DNA of 32,161 nucleotides, taken from positions 1 through 32,161 of the forward strand of contig JAILQO010000078.1 in NCBI GenBank assembly GCA_024698925.1, in the 5' to 3' direction. Made by a program: the position numbers and the translations under genes. The DNA is from Bacteroidaceae bacterium. GTDB lineage: Bacteria > Bacteroidota > Bacteroidia > Bacteroidales > Bacteroidaceae. The notes under the pieces are model-generated. The model was not told the DNA's origin. It did not search any database and worked only from the letters and a program-made list of their open reading frames with translations. Positions 14,532 to 23,424 of this stretch are shown here, one piece after another. Each line of letters opens with the position of its first letter. Positions within the stretch are counted from its first letter, which is position 1.

Positions 14532-16961
14532 TTAGCGGACGGAAACCTTTTCGCCGTTGACGATGTAAATGCCACGGGGCAGGCCTTGCAGGGACGTGGT
14601 GCCCTGGCGCACGAGGCGTCCGTTGATGCTATAGACATTGTTGTGGCGATCGAGTGGCGTGCGGTTGGTGTCCTCTGCCATCATGTCGCTGATGCCTACG
14701 GGATAGCCGTTGTCGTTGGCCTTGCCTGCCACGTTCGTCTGATAGAAATGCACGCGATAAGGCCATTGTTCGGTCTGTCCCTCTTCTTCCCAACTGATCC
14801 AGTCGCGTGTCCAGTATTGCGTGGGTGCGCCACTGACGACGAGCCAGAGGTATTGGCAGTTGGCAGGACAGTCAAAGGCGATTACCTGATTGGGCTCACG
14901 GTTATAAACGGTTGTAATGTCACTATAGACACGAGTGCCGTCTTTCTTGAGTGCTACAAAGCCGACTCGCCAACCTGCGCGCGCCTTATTATAAGTAATG
15001 TATCCTTCAGCTCCTGCCTGCCCCTCAAACGCTACATAAACCGTTTTCCCTCCTGATGGCACATTGAGGCGAATGGCGTTGTTGCCCCAGTTCTCGATGC
15101 AGTTGGCGGGTGTAGGCCACCAATAGCCATCCTTGTCCTTGGTGAGGGCTGTCTGAGCGCGTTTGTTGATGGTTGAGGCTCCACGTGTACGCAGGTGATC
15201 CATATCGAATGTCGTCATGCGTGCTCCGTATTCCCACATTTCATCGCCCAGCTGCGATAGCTTCTGTCCCGTTGTACCTTTCATCGTGATGTTCATGTAA
15301 GCCTGTAGCGGATCTTCCGGACTTTTCGACTTATTCCACAGCCGTCCGATGATGTCCATCCCGTGACGGTTGCACATGTAGTCCTGGATGAAGTAGTTGT
15401 TGTAGCGCAATTCTACACTGAGCGGGTGGCGGTGCAGGCCGTTGAGGGTATTGTTGAGCCACTCGTTGTTGAACTGCATGTCAGGATAGAATTTGTAAGC
15501 CTGCCACTGTGCGCACATCTCCCAGAAGACGTTGTACTGCGATGATCCCCAGTTGTACATCCATCCGTTATAGTCGTTGTTGTCACAATGCGTCTGGTAT
15601 TGGAAACAGTGGCCGATTTCATGAGCCATCGTTTGTCCGTCACGCGAGGTGTAAGCCCACCGCGAGAGGGTGAGGAGCCCGATCTGATTGTCAATGCCGC
15701 TACCGCTGGCTTCCCATTCTTCGGAGGAACGAAGGCGGATAATCATCTTGTAGGAGTCTGTCTTCGATTTGCCTTGGTTGATTGTGATGAATTTCAGTGA
15801 GTCGGCATAAAACTCGAAGATTTGATCCACGGTGGTGAGAATCTTGTCGATATTCGATGGCTTGCCCTCATAGCCTTTGTCCCAGAAGAGAATCCAGTGC
15901 TTGGATTGCTGGCTGCGTGCATAGCACCATTCGCTATCGGGGTTGTTCAGTGCGGTGCCGTTGCCAAGGGTGCTGGGCGTATTGCTGTTCTCGTAGGTCT
16001 GTTTGTCCACCTTCTTGACGGCATTGCGCAGGGCGTTGCGTGCCTGACTGATTTCGCTGTCCGTGAGGTCGTAGTTCTTGTCTTTCTCCTGTGCTGTAGC
16101 GAGAGCCGTTTCCAGCTGTGTCCATGCGGTCGCTTTACGTGGTACATCGCGCCACCATTCCAGAACTTGTTGTGCATAGGTGATACCTTCTTCCAGGTTG
16201 GCATAGCGCTCTCGTGATGCCTCCAGCAGTGGTATCGCTGCTTCCACCGCCGTGATGGATGTCTGTAGGTCACTCTCTAAGAGCGGATCTGCTGTGAGTG
16301 CAGCCTTGGCTGTCTCCAGGACGGATGTCACCTCGTTGCGAGCACTGTTCTGGACGCCCTCTTCCATGAGCTCCTCTGCTTTACTTACCAGCCTCGTCAA
16401 CCGATTGCTGTATGCTTCAGCATCAATCTCGCCCAAAGAGAGGAGACGGAAGTAATCAATGCAGAACCAGTTTCCCGTTGGATTGGTGAGTTGAGCGCCG
16501 ATCACGACATCCTGTGTCTCCTCAAAGATCACAAAGTCGAGGGAATAAGATGCATTGGAGGTAATCGGTGTCTCATAGTCGTTAGCAAAGATGACAGCAC
16601 CGGTTTGTGCATCGCCGGCATTGACGGCGCTATTGGCTTTATTCTGTTGAATGTGCAGACCAGTGGCAGTCAGGCGGTATTTGCCGCGTGGAAGGTCTTT
16701 GACGGTTTGCTTCACGTAGGCATCGCTGATGCGGTTGCCGATGGAAGTCCACGTCTCCAGGAAGGTCTTGTTGTGTTTCTTGGTGAAGTAGCTGTTGCTT
16801 TGTGTCTGCAGGTTGCTGACAGTCCATCCTGTTGTGCCGTTCTCAAAGTCGCCGTTAGTGATGTACGTAGCGGTGATGTCTGTCGTTTGGCCTTGTGTGG
16901 ATAGCGTAGGCAGCAGGCAGAGGAAGAGTGAGCATGTGAGAAGTTTGTAGTTGAGTTTCAT
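14532..16961 (-). CDS. DUF6055-type secreted protein with HExxH motif and T9SS-like tail
   Basis: This 809-residue protein has a signal peptide to about residue 25. Residues 30-175 look like a carbohydrate-binding-type beta-sandwich (NGDFENGTTGWTVSN). Residues 180-325 are helical, FIVAR-like, rich in Ala and Glu. Residues 340-640 resemble DUF6055, with AHEIGHCFQYQ at 446-456 giving a zinc-peptidase-type HExxH (447-451). A beta-rich domain follows. The end (about 770-809) has VYSINGRLVRQ and LPRGIYIVNGEKVSVR, like type IX sorting or Por-type tails. It may be a surface metallopeptidase acting on glycoproteins; the activity is inferred from the motif. It follows the ABC ATPase by 15 bases. Confidence 0.75.
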   Translation of the reverse strand: MKLNYKLLTCSLFLCLLPTLSTQGQTTDITATYITNGDFENGTTGWTVSNLQTQSNSYFTKKHNKTFLETWTSIGNRISDAYVKQTVKDLPRGKYRLTATGLHIQQNKANSAVNAGDAQTGAVIFANDYETPITSNASYSLDFVIFEETQDVVIGAQLTNPTGNWFCIDYFRLLSLGEIDAEAYSNRLTRLVSKAEELMEEGVQNSARNEVTSVLETAKAALTADPLLESDLQTSITAVEAAIPLLEASRERYANLEEGITYAQQVLEWWRDVPRKATAWTQLETALATAQEKDKNYDLTDSEISQARNALRNAVKKVDKQTYENSNTPSTLGNGTALNNPDSEWCYARSQQSKHWILFWDKGYEGKPSNIDKILTTVDQIFEFYADSLKFITINQGKSKTDSYKMIIRLRSSEEWEASGSGIDNQIGLLTLSRWAYTSRDGQTMAHEIGHCFQYQTHCDNNDYNGWMYNWGSSQYNVFWEMCAQWQAYKFYPDMQFNNEWLNNTLNGLHRHPLSVELRYNNYFIQDYMCNRHGMDIIGRLWNKSKSPEDPLQAYMNITMKGTTGQKLSQLGDEMWEYGARMTTFDMDHLRTRGASTINKRAQTALTKDKDGYWWPTPANCIENWGNNAIRLNVPSGGKTVYVAFEGQAGAEGYITYNKARAGWRVGFVALKKDGTRVYSDITTVYNREPNQVIAFDCPANCQYLWLVVSGAPTQYWTRDWISWEEEGQTEQWPYRVHFYQTNVAGKANDNGYPVGISDMMAEDTNRTPLDRHNNVYSINGRLVRQGTTSLQGLPRGIYIVNGEKVSVR

Positions 16962-16976
16962 CAGTGTATAATTGGA

Positions 16977-17753
16977 TTATGTATGTATTTCGAAGCGGAG
17001 TTCCTGGTTATTGAAAGAAATGCCAGGGCCGGAGAAGAAGCGGGGTAGGGCACCGCTACTTGCCAGCGCGGTGGGTGTCCCAATCTCTAAGGGTGCCTCC
17101 TTGGCCATGAGCCAAAGCAGGTCTGCTGTTTGCAGCGCCAGTTCCAGATCGTGTGTAGAGAGGAATATCGTTTTCTGCATTTCATGGGCCAAACGGCGTA
17201 ATAGCAGTAACATTTCCACCTTCGAGGGGTAGTCGAGGAAGGCCGTAGGCTCGTCAAGGAAAATGATGGGCGTCTGCTGTGCCAGCGCCTTCGCAATCAT
17301 GACTTTCTGACGTTCACCGTCGGAGAGCGTCTGCACGCGGCGATGACGCAGGGAACCGATGCCTACAAGATTGATGGCTTCGTCCACAGCCTGATGGTCC
17401 TCGGCCTGCAGCTTGCCCCAGAAGCCCGTGTAGGGACTGCGTCCCATTGCCACGAGTTCCTCGGCGTGCATGTTGCCCACATCCGGTCGCTCCGTGAGCA
17501 CGATGCCGATGCGTTTAGCCAACTCTGTTGACGGGTATTGCTCGAGCGCTTTGCCGTCAAGAATCATCCGCCCTTCCAGTGGTGGTTGAAAAGCCGCCAA
17601 AGTACGAAGTAGTGTACTCTTGCCAGCGCCATTGGGACCTAACAGGCAAGTGAGCTTGCCCTCTTCCAGTTGGGCTGAAATCTGACGGGCTACCACGTGC
17701 GTGGTGTTGCGCCCCTGGTAACCCGTCGTGAGTTTTTGCAATTCGTAGGTCAT
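16977..17753 (-). CDS. ABC transporter ATP-binding protein, FecE/BtuD-like
   Basis: A 258-residue ATPase of the iron-siderophore/heme/B12 importer type. Walker A GPNGAGKST (39-47), signature LSDGE (143-147), Walker B IIFLDE (163-168) and the H-loop STHD (about 202) are intact. The start at 17753 overlaps the GH20 stop as ATGA; an ATG five codons earlier is possible but less likely. No permease or binding-protein gene is in the window, so its membrane partner must be encoded elsewhere. It lies between GH20 and the DUF6055 gene in one minus-strand unit, an unusual place. The substrate is not predictable from sequence alone. Confidence 0.9.
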   Translation of the reverse strand: MTYELQKLTTGYQGRNTTHVVARQISAQLEEGKLTCLLGPNGAGKSTLLRTLAAFQPPLEGRMILDGKALEQYPSTELAKRIGIVLTERPDVGNMHAEELVAMGRSPYTGFWGKLQAEDHQAVDEAINLVGIGSLRHRRVQTLSDGERQKVMIAKALAQQTPIIFLDEPTAFLDYPSKVEMLLLLRRLAHEMQKTIFLSTHDLELALQTADLLWLMAKEAPLEIGTPTALASSGALPRFFSGPGISFNNQELRFEIHT

Positions 17754-19414
17754 TCGATTTGATGGCAATAGTTGATACCCAACTTGTCATAGAGCTTCAA
17801 CATGCGTGGCAGGCGTGTCTTGAAGCCTTCGTAGTCCTTCTGATCCGGACGGCACCATTGTACCTCGCTGATGGCATCGAGACGCGGCAGGAGCATGTAG
17901 AAGGCGTGTTGCGGGTAAGCCACATACTCGCACCATAGATTGACCTGCGGACCTAAGATGTACTGCTGCTCCTCTTCCGACAACTGATCGGGGATGAGGG
18001 GCTCGAAGCTATAGACTTTGGATACAGGCAGGTAACCGCCGATACCGAGCGGCTGACGACCCTGATCCTTCAATTGGTAATAGTCGATGTAGCAGAAGGT
18101 GGTGGGGCTCATGATGACGCGATGGTGCTGTTTAGCAGCCTCGATGCCACCGTTGATACCACGCCAACTCATGACGATACCGCCTTCGGTAAGACCACCC
18201 TCGAGGACTTCGTCCCAACCAATCATGTCACGGCCACGCTCGCGCAGGAACACTTCCATTTCATGGTTGATATAGGTCTGCAGTTGGCTCTCCTTCTCCA
18301 GACCCAGTTCTTTGAGCTTGGCCTGACATTTGGGACATTGTTTCCAACGGTCACGTGGACTCTCATCACCACCGATGTGGATGAACTTAGAGGGGAAGAC
18401 ATCGCATAACTCACCCACGACCGTCTTCAGGAATGTCAGCGTCTCGGGATTGCCGGCGCAGAGCACATCGCGAGAGACGCCCCACTGGGGCCATACAGGA
18501 TAGGGACCGCCCGTGCAACCCAGGTTCGGGAAGACGTGGAGCGCACCCATCATGTGACCAGGAAGGTCAATCTCGGGGATGATGTTGATGTATCGTTCTG
18601 CAGCGTAGTTCACGAGCTCACGACATTCAGCCTGCGTGTAATAACCGCCGTAGCGCTGACCGTCATAGACACCGGTGTTGCGACCAATGACAGTCTCTTC
18701 GCGTACGCTACCTTGCTTGGCTAATTCAGGCAGGGACTTGACTTCAAAGCGCCAGCCCTGATCCTCGGTAAGGTGCCAGTGGAACTGGTTGCAGCCGTGC
18801 AACGCCATCACATCAATGTAGCGCTTGAGTGTTTCCAGCGGGAAATAGTGGCGGGCGCAGTCGAGCATCGCACCGCGATAGACGAAGCGTGGCTCGTCGG
18901 TAATCTTCGTGTAGGGGAATTCAACGGCGATAAAAGAACGGTCTGCAGCGGGTAGTGGCAGGCTCTTGCGCAATGTCTGTGCGGCGCGGAAGAAACCAAT
19001 GGGCTGGCGTGCCTGGATGTTGATGCCGTTTTTGTCAATGGTGATGGCATAGGCTTCCTGCTGTTGCTCTGTCAGTTCAGGTACCTTCTGCCCCTTCTTG
19101 GCTTTCTTGTTTTTTTTGTCTGCTGGGAAACCGATGCTGAAGCGTACGGCAGCCTTCTTGTCAGCAGGTGTCAACTGCAATTTGATGCCAGTGAGTTCTT
19201 CCACCCATTGGCGCAGGAACTGTACGTTACGGGCAATCTCGGGATTGCTGGAATCATAGGCGATACCCATGCCGGCACGAAGGACAAACACTTGCGTCGT
19301 GTCAGTCTGCACGCTCTTCGGTTGCGGAATGATGCAGTAGTCTGCTCGCTCTGCCATCATTAGGGTGGGAGTGAGCATTAAAAACATGGAGAATAGAATC
19401 TTCTTCATTTTCAT
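17750..19414 (-). CDS. GH20 beta-N-acetylhexosaminidase
   Basis: This 554-residue secreted enzyme has a signal peptide ending LMMA-E (about 21). The GH20 N-terminal domain (about 25-165) carries a lysine-rich insertion (DKKNKKAKKGQK, 99-110). The barrel starts at FVYRGAMLDCARHYFP and has HWHLTEDQGWRFE, IPEIDLPGHM and the catalytic pair Asp350-Glu351 in HIGGDESPRDRW. It removes terminal GlcNAc or GalNAc from glycans by substrate-assisted catalysis, probably in the periplasm or at the surface. It leads an operon with the ABC ATPase and the DUF6055 protein, consistent with use of host or dietary glycoproteins. Its promoter box lies at 19470-19477. Confidence 0.94.
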   Translation of the reverse strand: MKMKKILFSMFLMLTPTLMMAERADYCIIPQPKSVQTDTTQVFVLRAGMGIAYDSSNPEIARNVQFLRQWVEELTGIKLQLTPADKKAAVRFSIGFPADKKNKKAKKGQKVPELTEQQQEAYAITIDKNGINIQARQPIGFFRAAQTLRKSLPLPAADRSFIAVEFPYTKITDEPRFVYRGAMLDCARHYFPLETLKRYIDVMALHGCNQFHWHLTEDQGWRFEVKSLPELAKQGSVREETVIGRNTGVYDGQRYGGYYTQAECRELVNYAAERYINIIPEIDLPGHMMGALHVFPNLGCTGGPYPVWPQWGVSRDVLCAGNPETLTFLKTVVGELCDVFPSKFIHIGGDESPRDRWKQCPKCQAKLKELGLEKESQLQTYINHEMEVFLRERGRDMIGWDEVLEGGLTEGGIVMSWRGINGGIEAAKQHHRVIMSPTTFCYIDYYQLKDQGRQPLGIGGYLPVSKVYSFEPLIPDQLSEEEQQYILGPQVNLWCEYVAYPQHAFYMLLPRLDAISEVQWCRPDQKDYEGFKTRLPRMLKLYDKLGINYCHQIE

Positions 19415-19469
19415 AATGGTTTAGGTTTTGTCTTGTATGTATTCTATGTTAGTATTTGTTTTGATGGCG

Positions 19470-19500
19470 CAAAGATACAGAATAAAACCAAGATGCCAAA
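19470..19500 (-). promoter_or_regulatory. Promoter (-33 and -7) for the GH20 operon
   Basis: On the minus strand TTTG (19497-19500), a 19-base spacer and TATCTTTG (19470-19477) match the Bacteroidota sigma pattern in both boxes. This is the best two-box promoter in the window. The -7 box lies about 56 bases upstream of the GH20 start. Confidence 0.72.
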
Positions 19501-19540
19501 ATAATGCCCACAAATTTTAACATGAAACAATCTTGTTTTG

Positions 19541-19578
19541 CCAAAGAAAAGGGACCTCACGGATTGCCGTGAAGTCCC
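19541..19578 (-). terminator. Terminator of the mtnN-luxS transcription unit
   Basis: GGGACTTCACGG and CCGTGAGGTCCC (minus-strand reading) form a 12-bp stem with one mismatch and a CAAT loop, followed by TTTTCTTTGG. It lies about 30 bases beyond the stop of the 19609-20343 membrane-protein gene. Confidence 0.82.
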
Positions 19579-19608
19579 TCAATAGGAATTGGAAAGAAAT
19601 AAGCGCGA

Positions 19609-20343
19609 TTATTTCTCGTCCTTGACGTACTCTGGAGTCTCAATGACGATACCTTCCTCTTCGATTTTTGTATATTCAACGTTCTCTTTCAGCGTCAGGT
19701 AGGCTGAGACGAATAGGAAGTTGGTCACAACCTCGGCAAAGATGACACCCACACAGCAGGCGCACAGGCCGAGGATGATAATACCTAAGGAACAGAGAAT
19801 CAACAGCACCAGTTCCCAGAAATGTCCTTTTGTGATGGCCCAGGAGCGCTTGAAAGCCTCGCCGAAGCTTACGTCCTCTGTAGCAGCGATAACAGATACG
19901 AACAGCAGGCGAACTGTCAGGAAGATACCCGGCAGGATGCACAGCGTGTAGCCAAGGCCGAGGAGGAGACCAAAGGCAATCATGATGAGGACATAGAACA
20001 AGAAGTTTTTGATGTCAATCTTGAAGCCATCGGAGAGGCTGTCGTAGGGACTGCCAACTTCTGCGGCACGACGCATCATGCGTACGTTGATGTAATCAAA
20101 GTAGCAAGCGAGTAAGAAGCCAATGATGAAAAACGGACTCAGGGAGAAGGCATTGTTGTAAGCCTCCATAATGACGGGGAAGGAAGCATTGGGGTCAATG
20201 CTGGAAAATGCAGAAGTGTCGTACTCCAGACCGATGCTGCTGAAGCAGCCCTCAGCAAGGATCAGGAGAACAAAGATGGGCCAATGTTTTACGGAAAGGT
20301 CCCAAGCTCGGGAGACGATGTCTCCAATCACAAGTTTTTTCAT
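19609..20343 (-). CDS. Multi-pass membrane protein of unknown function
   Basis: This 244-residue protein has a short cytoplasmic start and about five to six membrane spans (around 20-38, 70-85, 112-135, 137-150, 175-210). The cytoplasmic EDVSFGEAFKRSWAITKGHF segment resembles the linker seen in DUF975/YciC-like membrane proteins, where an amphipathic helix precedes a span. A cysteine-rich span (LGLCACCVGVIF) is unusual. The C-terminus (about 220-244) is highly acidic. It lies 36 bases after the DUF2752 gene and just before a terminator, so it is the last gene of that unit. No function can be assigned. Confidence 0.7.
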   Translation of the reverse strand: MKKLVIGDIVSRAWDLSVKHWPIFVLLILAEGCFSSIGLEYDTSAFSSIDPNASFPVIMEAYNNAFSLSPFFIIGFLLACYFDYINVRMMRRAAEVGSPYDSLSDGFKIDIKNFLFYVLIMIAFGLLLGLGYTLCILPGIFLTVRLLFVSVIAATEDVSFGEAFKRSWAITKGHFWELVLLILCSLGIIILGLCACCVGVIFAEVVTNFLFVSAYLTLKENVEYTKIEEEGIVIETPEYVKDEK

Positions 20344-20379
20344 TTCATTTTTTTTATTTAAAGGTTAAACATGATTCTT

Positions 20380-20628
20380 TTATAAGCCTATGATATTTCT
20401 CACGATGCCCCATAGGAGCGTAATGCCCACCATGACAAGGGCTGTCCGTGAACTGATCTCGCGCTTCCACAGCCACCAGGCACCTGCCAATGGTACGCCA
20501 ACAGCCAAGCCTGGGTTCAGCCAGAATGCCTCAGCCAGTTGGCCATGCCATAATGCCACGAGCATGCGCTGGGCACCGCAGAAGGGGCAGTTGAGTCCCG
20601 TAAGCCAATGGAATGGACAGATGATCAT
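20380..20628 (-). CDS. DUF2752 small membrane protein
   Basis: An 82-residue protein with the DUF2752 signature CPFHWLTGLNCPFCGAQRM at the N-terminus, a cysteine-rich block followed by Arg. Two membrane spans follow, near 39-53 (GLAVGVPLAGAWWLW) and 62-80. Members of this family are usually about 100-130 residues, so this is a short form. An in-frame TAA lies nine codons upstream of the ATG, with no other start between, so a longer product is unlikely. Role unknown. It lies between the symporter gene (62 bases) and the membrane-protein gene (36 bases) and is probably cotranscribed. Confidence 0.83.
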   Translation of the reverse strand: MIICPFHWLTGLNCPFCGAQRMLVALWHGQLAEAFWLNPGLAVGVPLAGAWWLWKREISSRTALVMVGITLLWGIVRNIIGL

Positions 20629-20690
20629 CGTTTTCTTTTTATCAAGATATACTTAATGGCGTAATAATTGCCAGGTAACCCTTCAATTCA

Positions 20691-22034
20691 TTATTTTTCG
20701 CTTATCACGTCTTCTCGATATCTCTTGGTCTCTGCCACAATCACTCCGGAAAGTGCCAACAGCGAGATGAGGTTGGGGATTGCCATGAGACCGTTGAGAA
20801 GGTCCGAGAGACTCCAGACGACCGTCAATTGCGCGATGGCGCCGATGAAAATGGCGGCCACGTACAAGACTCTGTAAACGACGAGGAAACGCTTGCCGCT
20901 CAGGTACTCGATGGCGCGTTCGCCGTAGTAGCTCCATCCTAAGATGGTAGAGAATGCGAAGGTTACAATGCCGAAGGTGAGGAGTGGTGCTCCCATGATG
21001 GGAATCTTCTCGAAGGCCATCTTGGTCAGAGCGCCTCCGTTCGTATAGTCTATGTCGGGGTAGGCGAGGATGCTGGATACCAGTACGAGGCCCGTAAGGG
21101 CGCAGATAATCACGGTGTCCCAGAATGTAGCCGTAGAGGATACCAACGCCTGACGCACGGGATTCTCAGTCTTGGCCGCCGCTGCTACGATAGGTGCAGA
21201 GCCCATACCGCTCTCGTTGGAGAACAATCCGCGTGCAATACCGTAACGAGCTGTCATCATCAGCGTGGCGCCGGCAAAACCGCCCCCTGCGGCGTGGGGC
21301 GTGAAGGCACAACGGCAAATCAGGCACAGGGCATCCCATACGTAGCTGCCGTTGACGCATAAGATATAGATGCAACCGATGACGTACAGCAGTGCCATAA
21401 AGGGTACGAAGGTGGTACAAAACCGCGCGATGCCTCGCACACCGAAGAGAATTACCAATCCGGCCATCGCTGCCAGCGCGATGCCGGTCCAAGCTGTAGG
21501 AACGCCATAGGTCTCATAGCAGAGCATTGAAATAGCGTTGCTCTGCACCGTGTTGCCAATTCCGAAGGCGGCTGCCGCCGTGAGGATACAAAACGCAACG
21601 GCCATGCTTTTCCAGCCAAGGCCCCGCTCGAGTGCGTACATCGGACCGCCCAGCATGGTACCGTCCTCCGTCTTGACGCGGTATTTAACAGCCAGTAAGC
21701 CCTCGGAGTATTTGGTGGCGATGCCGAAGACGCCCGTTATCCAACACCAGAAAACGGCACCAGGACCACCGATAGCCACAGCCGTAGCGACACCTACGAT
21801 ATTACCCGTTCCGATGGTGGCAGCGAGGGATGTGGCCAGCGCTCCGAATTGGCTGATGTCGCCTTCTGCGCCCTTGTCACGTGTCACAGACAGACGGATT
21901 GCATGTAGAATATGGCGTTGTGGAAAGTGCAGTCGAACGGTTAGGTAGAGGTGTGTGCCCAGCAACAGGACAATCATCGGCCACCCCCATAGTTGTGTGG
22001 CGGCGTCAGCGATGATGGTATTGATAGAGGACAT
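20691..22034 (-). CDS. Alanine/glycine:cation symporter (AGCS family)
   Basis: A 447-residue inner-membrane transporter with about ten to eleven spans. The AGCS signature is clear: GTGNIVGVATAVAIGGPGA and FWCWITGVFGIATKYSEGLL. SNESGMGSAPIVAAAAKT further on is also typical. It takes up alanine, glycine or related amino acids with Na+ or H+. The start at 22034 lies 13 bases after the luxS stop; an ATG nine codons earlier would overlap luxS and only adds a charged tail. The place next to luxS and mtnN may tie amino-acid uptake to the methyl cycle, though the exact substrate is unknown. Confidence 0.92.
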   Translation of the reverse strand: MSSINTIIADAATQLWGWPMIVLLLGTHLYLTVRLHFPQRHILHAIRLSVTRDKGAEGDISQFGALATSLAATIGTGNIVGVATAVAIGGPGAVFWCWITGVFGIATKYSEGLLAVKYRVKTEDGTMLGGPMYALERGLGWKSMAVAFCILTAAAAFGIGNTVQSNAISMLCYETYGVPTAWTGIALAAMAGLVILFGVRGIARFCTTFVPFMALLYVIGCIYILCVNGSYVWDALCLICRCAFTPHAAGGGFAGATLMMTARYGIARGLFSNESGMGSAPIVAAAAKTENPVRQALVSSTATFWDTVIICALTGLVLVSSILAYPDIDYTNGGALTKMAFEKIPIMGAPLLTFGIVTFAFSTILGWSYYGERAIEYLSGKRFLVVYRVLYVAAIFIGAIAQLTVVWSLSDLLNGLMAIPNLISLLALSGVIVAETKRYREDVISEK

Positions 22035-22047
22035 GGATAACTGCTTT

Positions 22048-22542
22048 TTATGCGTCAGCAAAGACCTTACCGTCTTCCAGTGTTATCTGGAGCTTGGTGT
22101 ATTCGCAGTGGAAATCATTCTTCAGACGGTTCAGGTAGCGTTGGCTTTCCCATTGACACATGGGCAGATCATGAAGCAGATAGTTGCCACATGTCTCGGG
22201 TGTGGTGGCGGGTACTTCGCTTTGGGTGAGTATCCATTCCAGGCATTGGATGGTCAACGCTCTCATATCTTGTACGGAATAATCGCCGGTCATGACGATA
22301 TACATGCCTGTGAGGCATCCCATGGGACCTACATATACGACATCATCTTGGGCGGATGAGTTGCGGAACCAGGTCGCCATCAGGTGCTCGATGCTATGCA
22401 TGGCAGCAGGAGCAACAGCCGGCTCTTTGTTGGGCTCCGTGATGCGCAGGTCAAATGTTGTAAAACCCTTGTCTTGCCTTGATACATAGATGCCGGGCTT
22501 CAGACGGGTATGGTCAATGGTGAAACTCTGAATAACTTCCAT
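22048..22542 (-). CDS. luxS: S-ribosylhomocysteine lyase LuxS
   Basis: A 164-residue cytoplasmic metalloenzyme that splits S-ribosylhomocysteine into homocysteine and DPD, the precursor of autoinducer 2. The metal-binding HSIEH (His49, His53, with Glu52 as base), the catalytic Cys76 in GPMGCLTG and the third metal ligand Cys118 in ETCGNYLLHDL are all present. The usual Arg after the catalytic Cys (GCRTG) is Leu here. Length is normal. It follows mtnN by 35 bases, giving the two successive steps of S-adenosylhomocysteine recycling in one transcript. Confidence 0.97.
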   Translation of the reverse strand: MEVIQSFTIDHTRLKPGIYVSRQDKGFTTFDLRITEPNKEPAVAPAAMHSIEHLMATWFRNSSAQDDVVYVGPMGCLTGMYIVMTGDYSVQDMRALTIQCLEWILTQSEVPATTPETCGNYLLHDLPMCQWESQRYLNRLKNDFHCEYTKLQITLEDGKVFADA

Positions 22543-22577
22543 CTTGGTTCTTTCCGTTCATTAAAGTGACTTGTGTT

Positions 22578-23279
22578 TTACTCTTTAAAAGGCAGTTTTG
22601 CGAACTGCGTCGGGAGGCTTGTGAGGAAGCGACGGGTCGTCTCGAAGGAACGGTCCGCCATCTCGTCCCAGAAGTTCAAGTATTGTTCCAGATGCTTGTC
22701 GCCACCCGGCGTGTCGCTCAGGATGCGGAAACTGATGAAGGGTGTCTGGAACAGGTGGCATGTATGGGCAATCGCTGCGCTTTCCATATCTACGGCCAGC
22801 GCTTCGGGGAAGGCCGCTTTGATCTTGTTGAGCTGGTCTCGATCACAGATGAACTGGTCGCCCGTACAGATGAGTCCGGCATGAATCCGCTCCCCTCCAG
22901 CGGCTTCCAGTAGTTCTTCTTCCGAGCGGAAGCGCGCAGGCATGCCTTGAATTTGTCCGTGCTCACAGCCGGGAATGGTGACATCGTGATAGACCGTTTC
23001 CGTACTCACCACGACATCCATCACCTGCAGACCTACCTCAACGCCTCCTGCACATCCTGTAGAGATCACGCAGTCAGGGGCATAGCGACGGATCAACATC
23101 GCTGTGCCTACAGCCGCGTTGACCTTGCCAATGCCGCATTGCATGAGGATGAGCGTGTTGCCGCCCAACTGTCCGATGGTGAATTCATACGTGCCATCAT
23201 GCTCAGTGATGGCATTCGTGAGCAAGCCGTTGAGCTGTTTGTGCTCCTTGCTCATGGCTGAGAGAACTCCGATTTTCAT
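22578..23279 (-). CDS. mtnN: 5'-methylthioadenosine/S-adenosylhomocysteine nucleosidase
   Basis: A 233-residue cytoplasmic enzyme that removes adenine from S-adenosylhomocysteine and methylthioadenosine. Catalytic Glu12 (MSKEHKQL), the VDMESAA purine/ribose site (Glu166) and catalytic Asp189 in RILSDTPGGD are intact; STGCAGG (73-79) is also typical. It is the first gene of the minus-strand unit, with a -7 box 22 bases upstream at 23301-23308. Its product feeds LuxS, encoded next. Confidence 0.96.
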   Translation of the reverse strand: MKIGVLSAMSKEHKQLNGLLTNAITEHDGTYEFTIGQLGGNTLILMQCGIGKVNAAVGTAMLIRRYAPDCVISTGCAGGVEVGLQVMDVVVSTETVYHDVTIPGCEHGQIQGMPARFRSEEELLEAAGGERIHAGLICTGDQFICDRDQLNKIKAAFPEALAVDMESAAIAHTCHLFQTPFISFRILSDTPGGDKHLEQYLNFWDEMADRSFETTRRFLTSLPTQFAKLPFKE

Positions 23280-23300
23280 AATTCAGTCAATTTTTGGGCA

Positions 23301-23308
23301 CAAAGATA
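23301..23308 (-). promoter_or_regulatory. -7 promoter box for mtnN-luxS
   Basis: TATCTTTG on the minus strand, 22 bases upstream of the mtnN start, so the leader would be very short. It faces away from the promoter of the nucleoside kinase gene. Confidence 0.65.
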
Positions 23309-23389
23309 GGTAAAATCTCATAAAAAAGATGATAAATGGCGAAACTTTATGCCTTAGAACGTAAAATCATAGCCGTATGAACAAAAAAT

Positions 23390-23417
23390 CCTTTATCCTT
23401 AAACCTTAAACCTTAAA
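23390..23417. repeat. 7-nt tandem repeat overlapping the -33 region of the kinase promoter
   Basis: CCTTTAT followed by three exact CCTTAAA units. The array ends 7 bases before the TACCTTTG box at 23425. Change in copy number would replace the sequence at the -33 position. Confidence 0.85.
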
Positions 23418-23424
23418 CTTTTAT

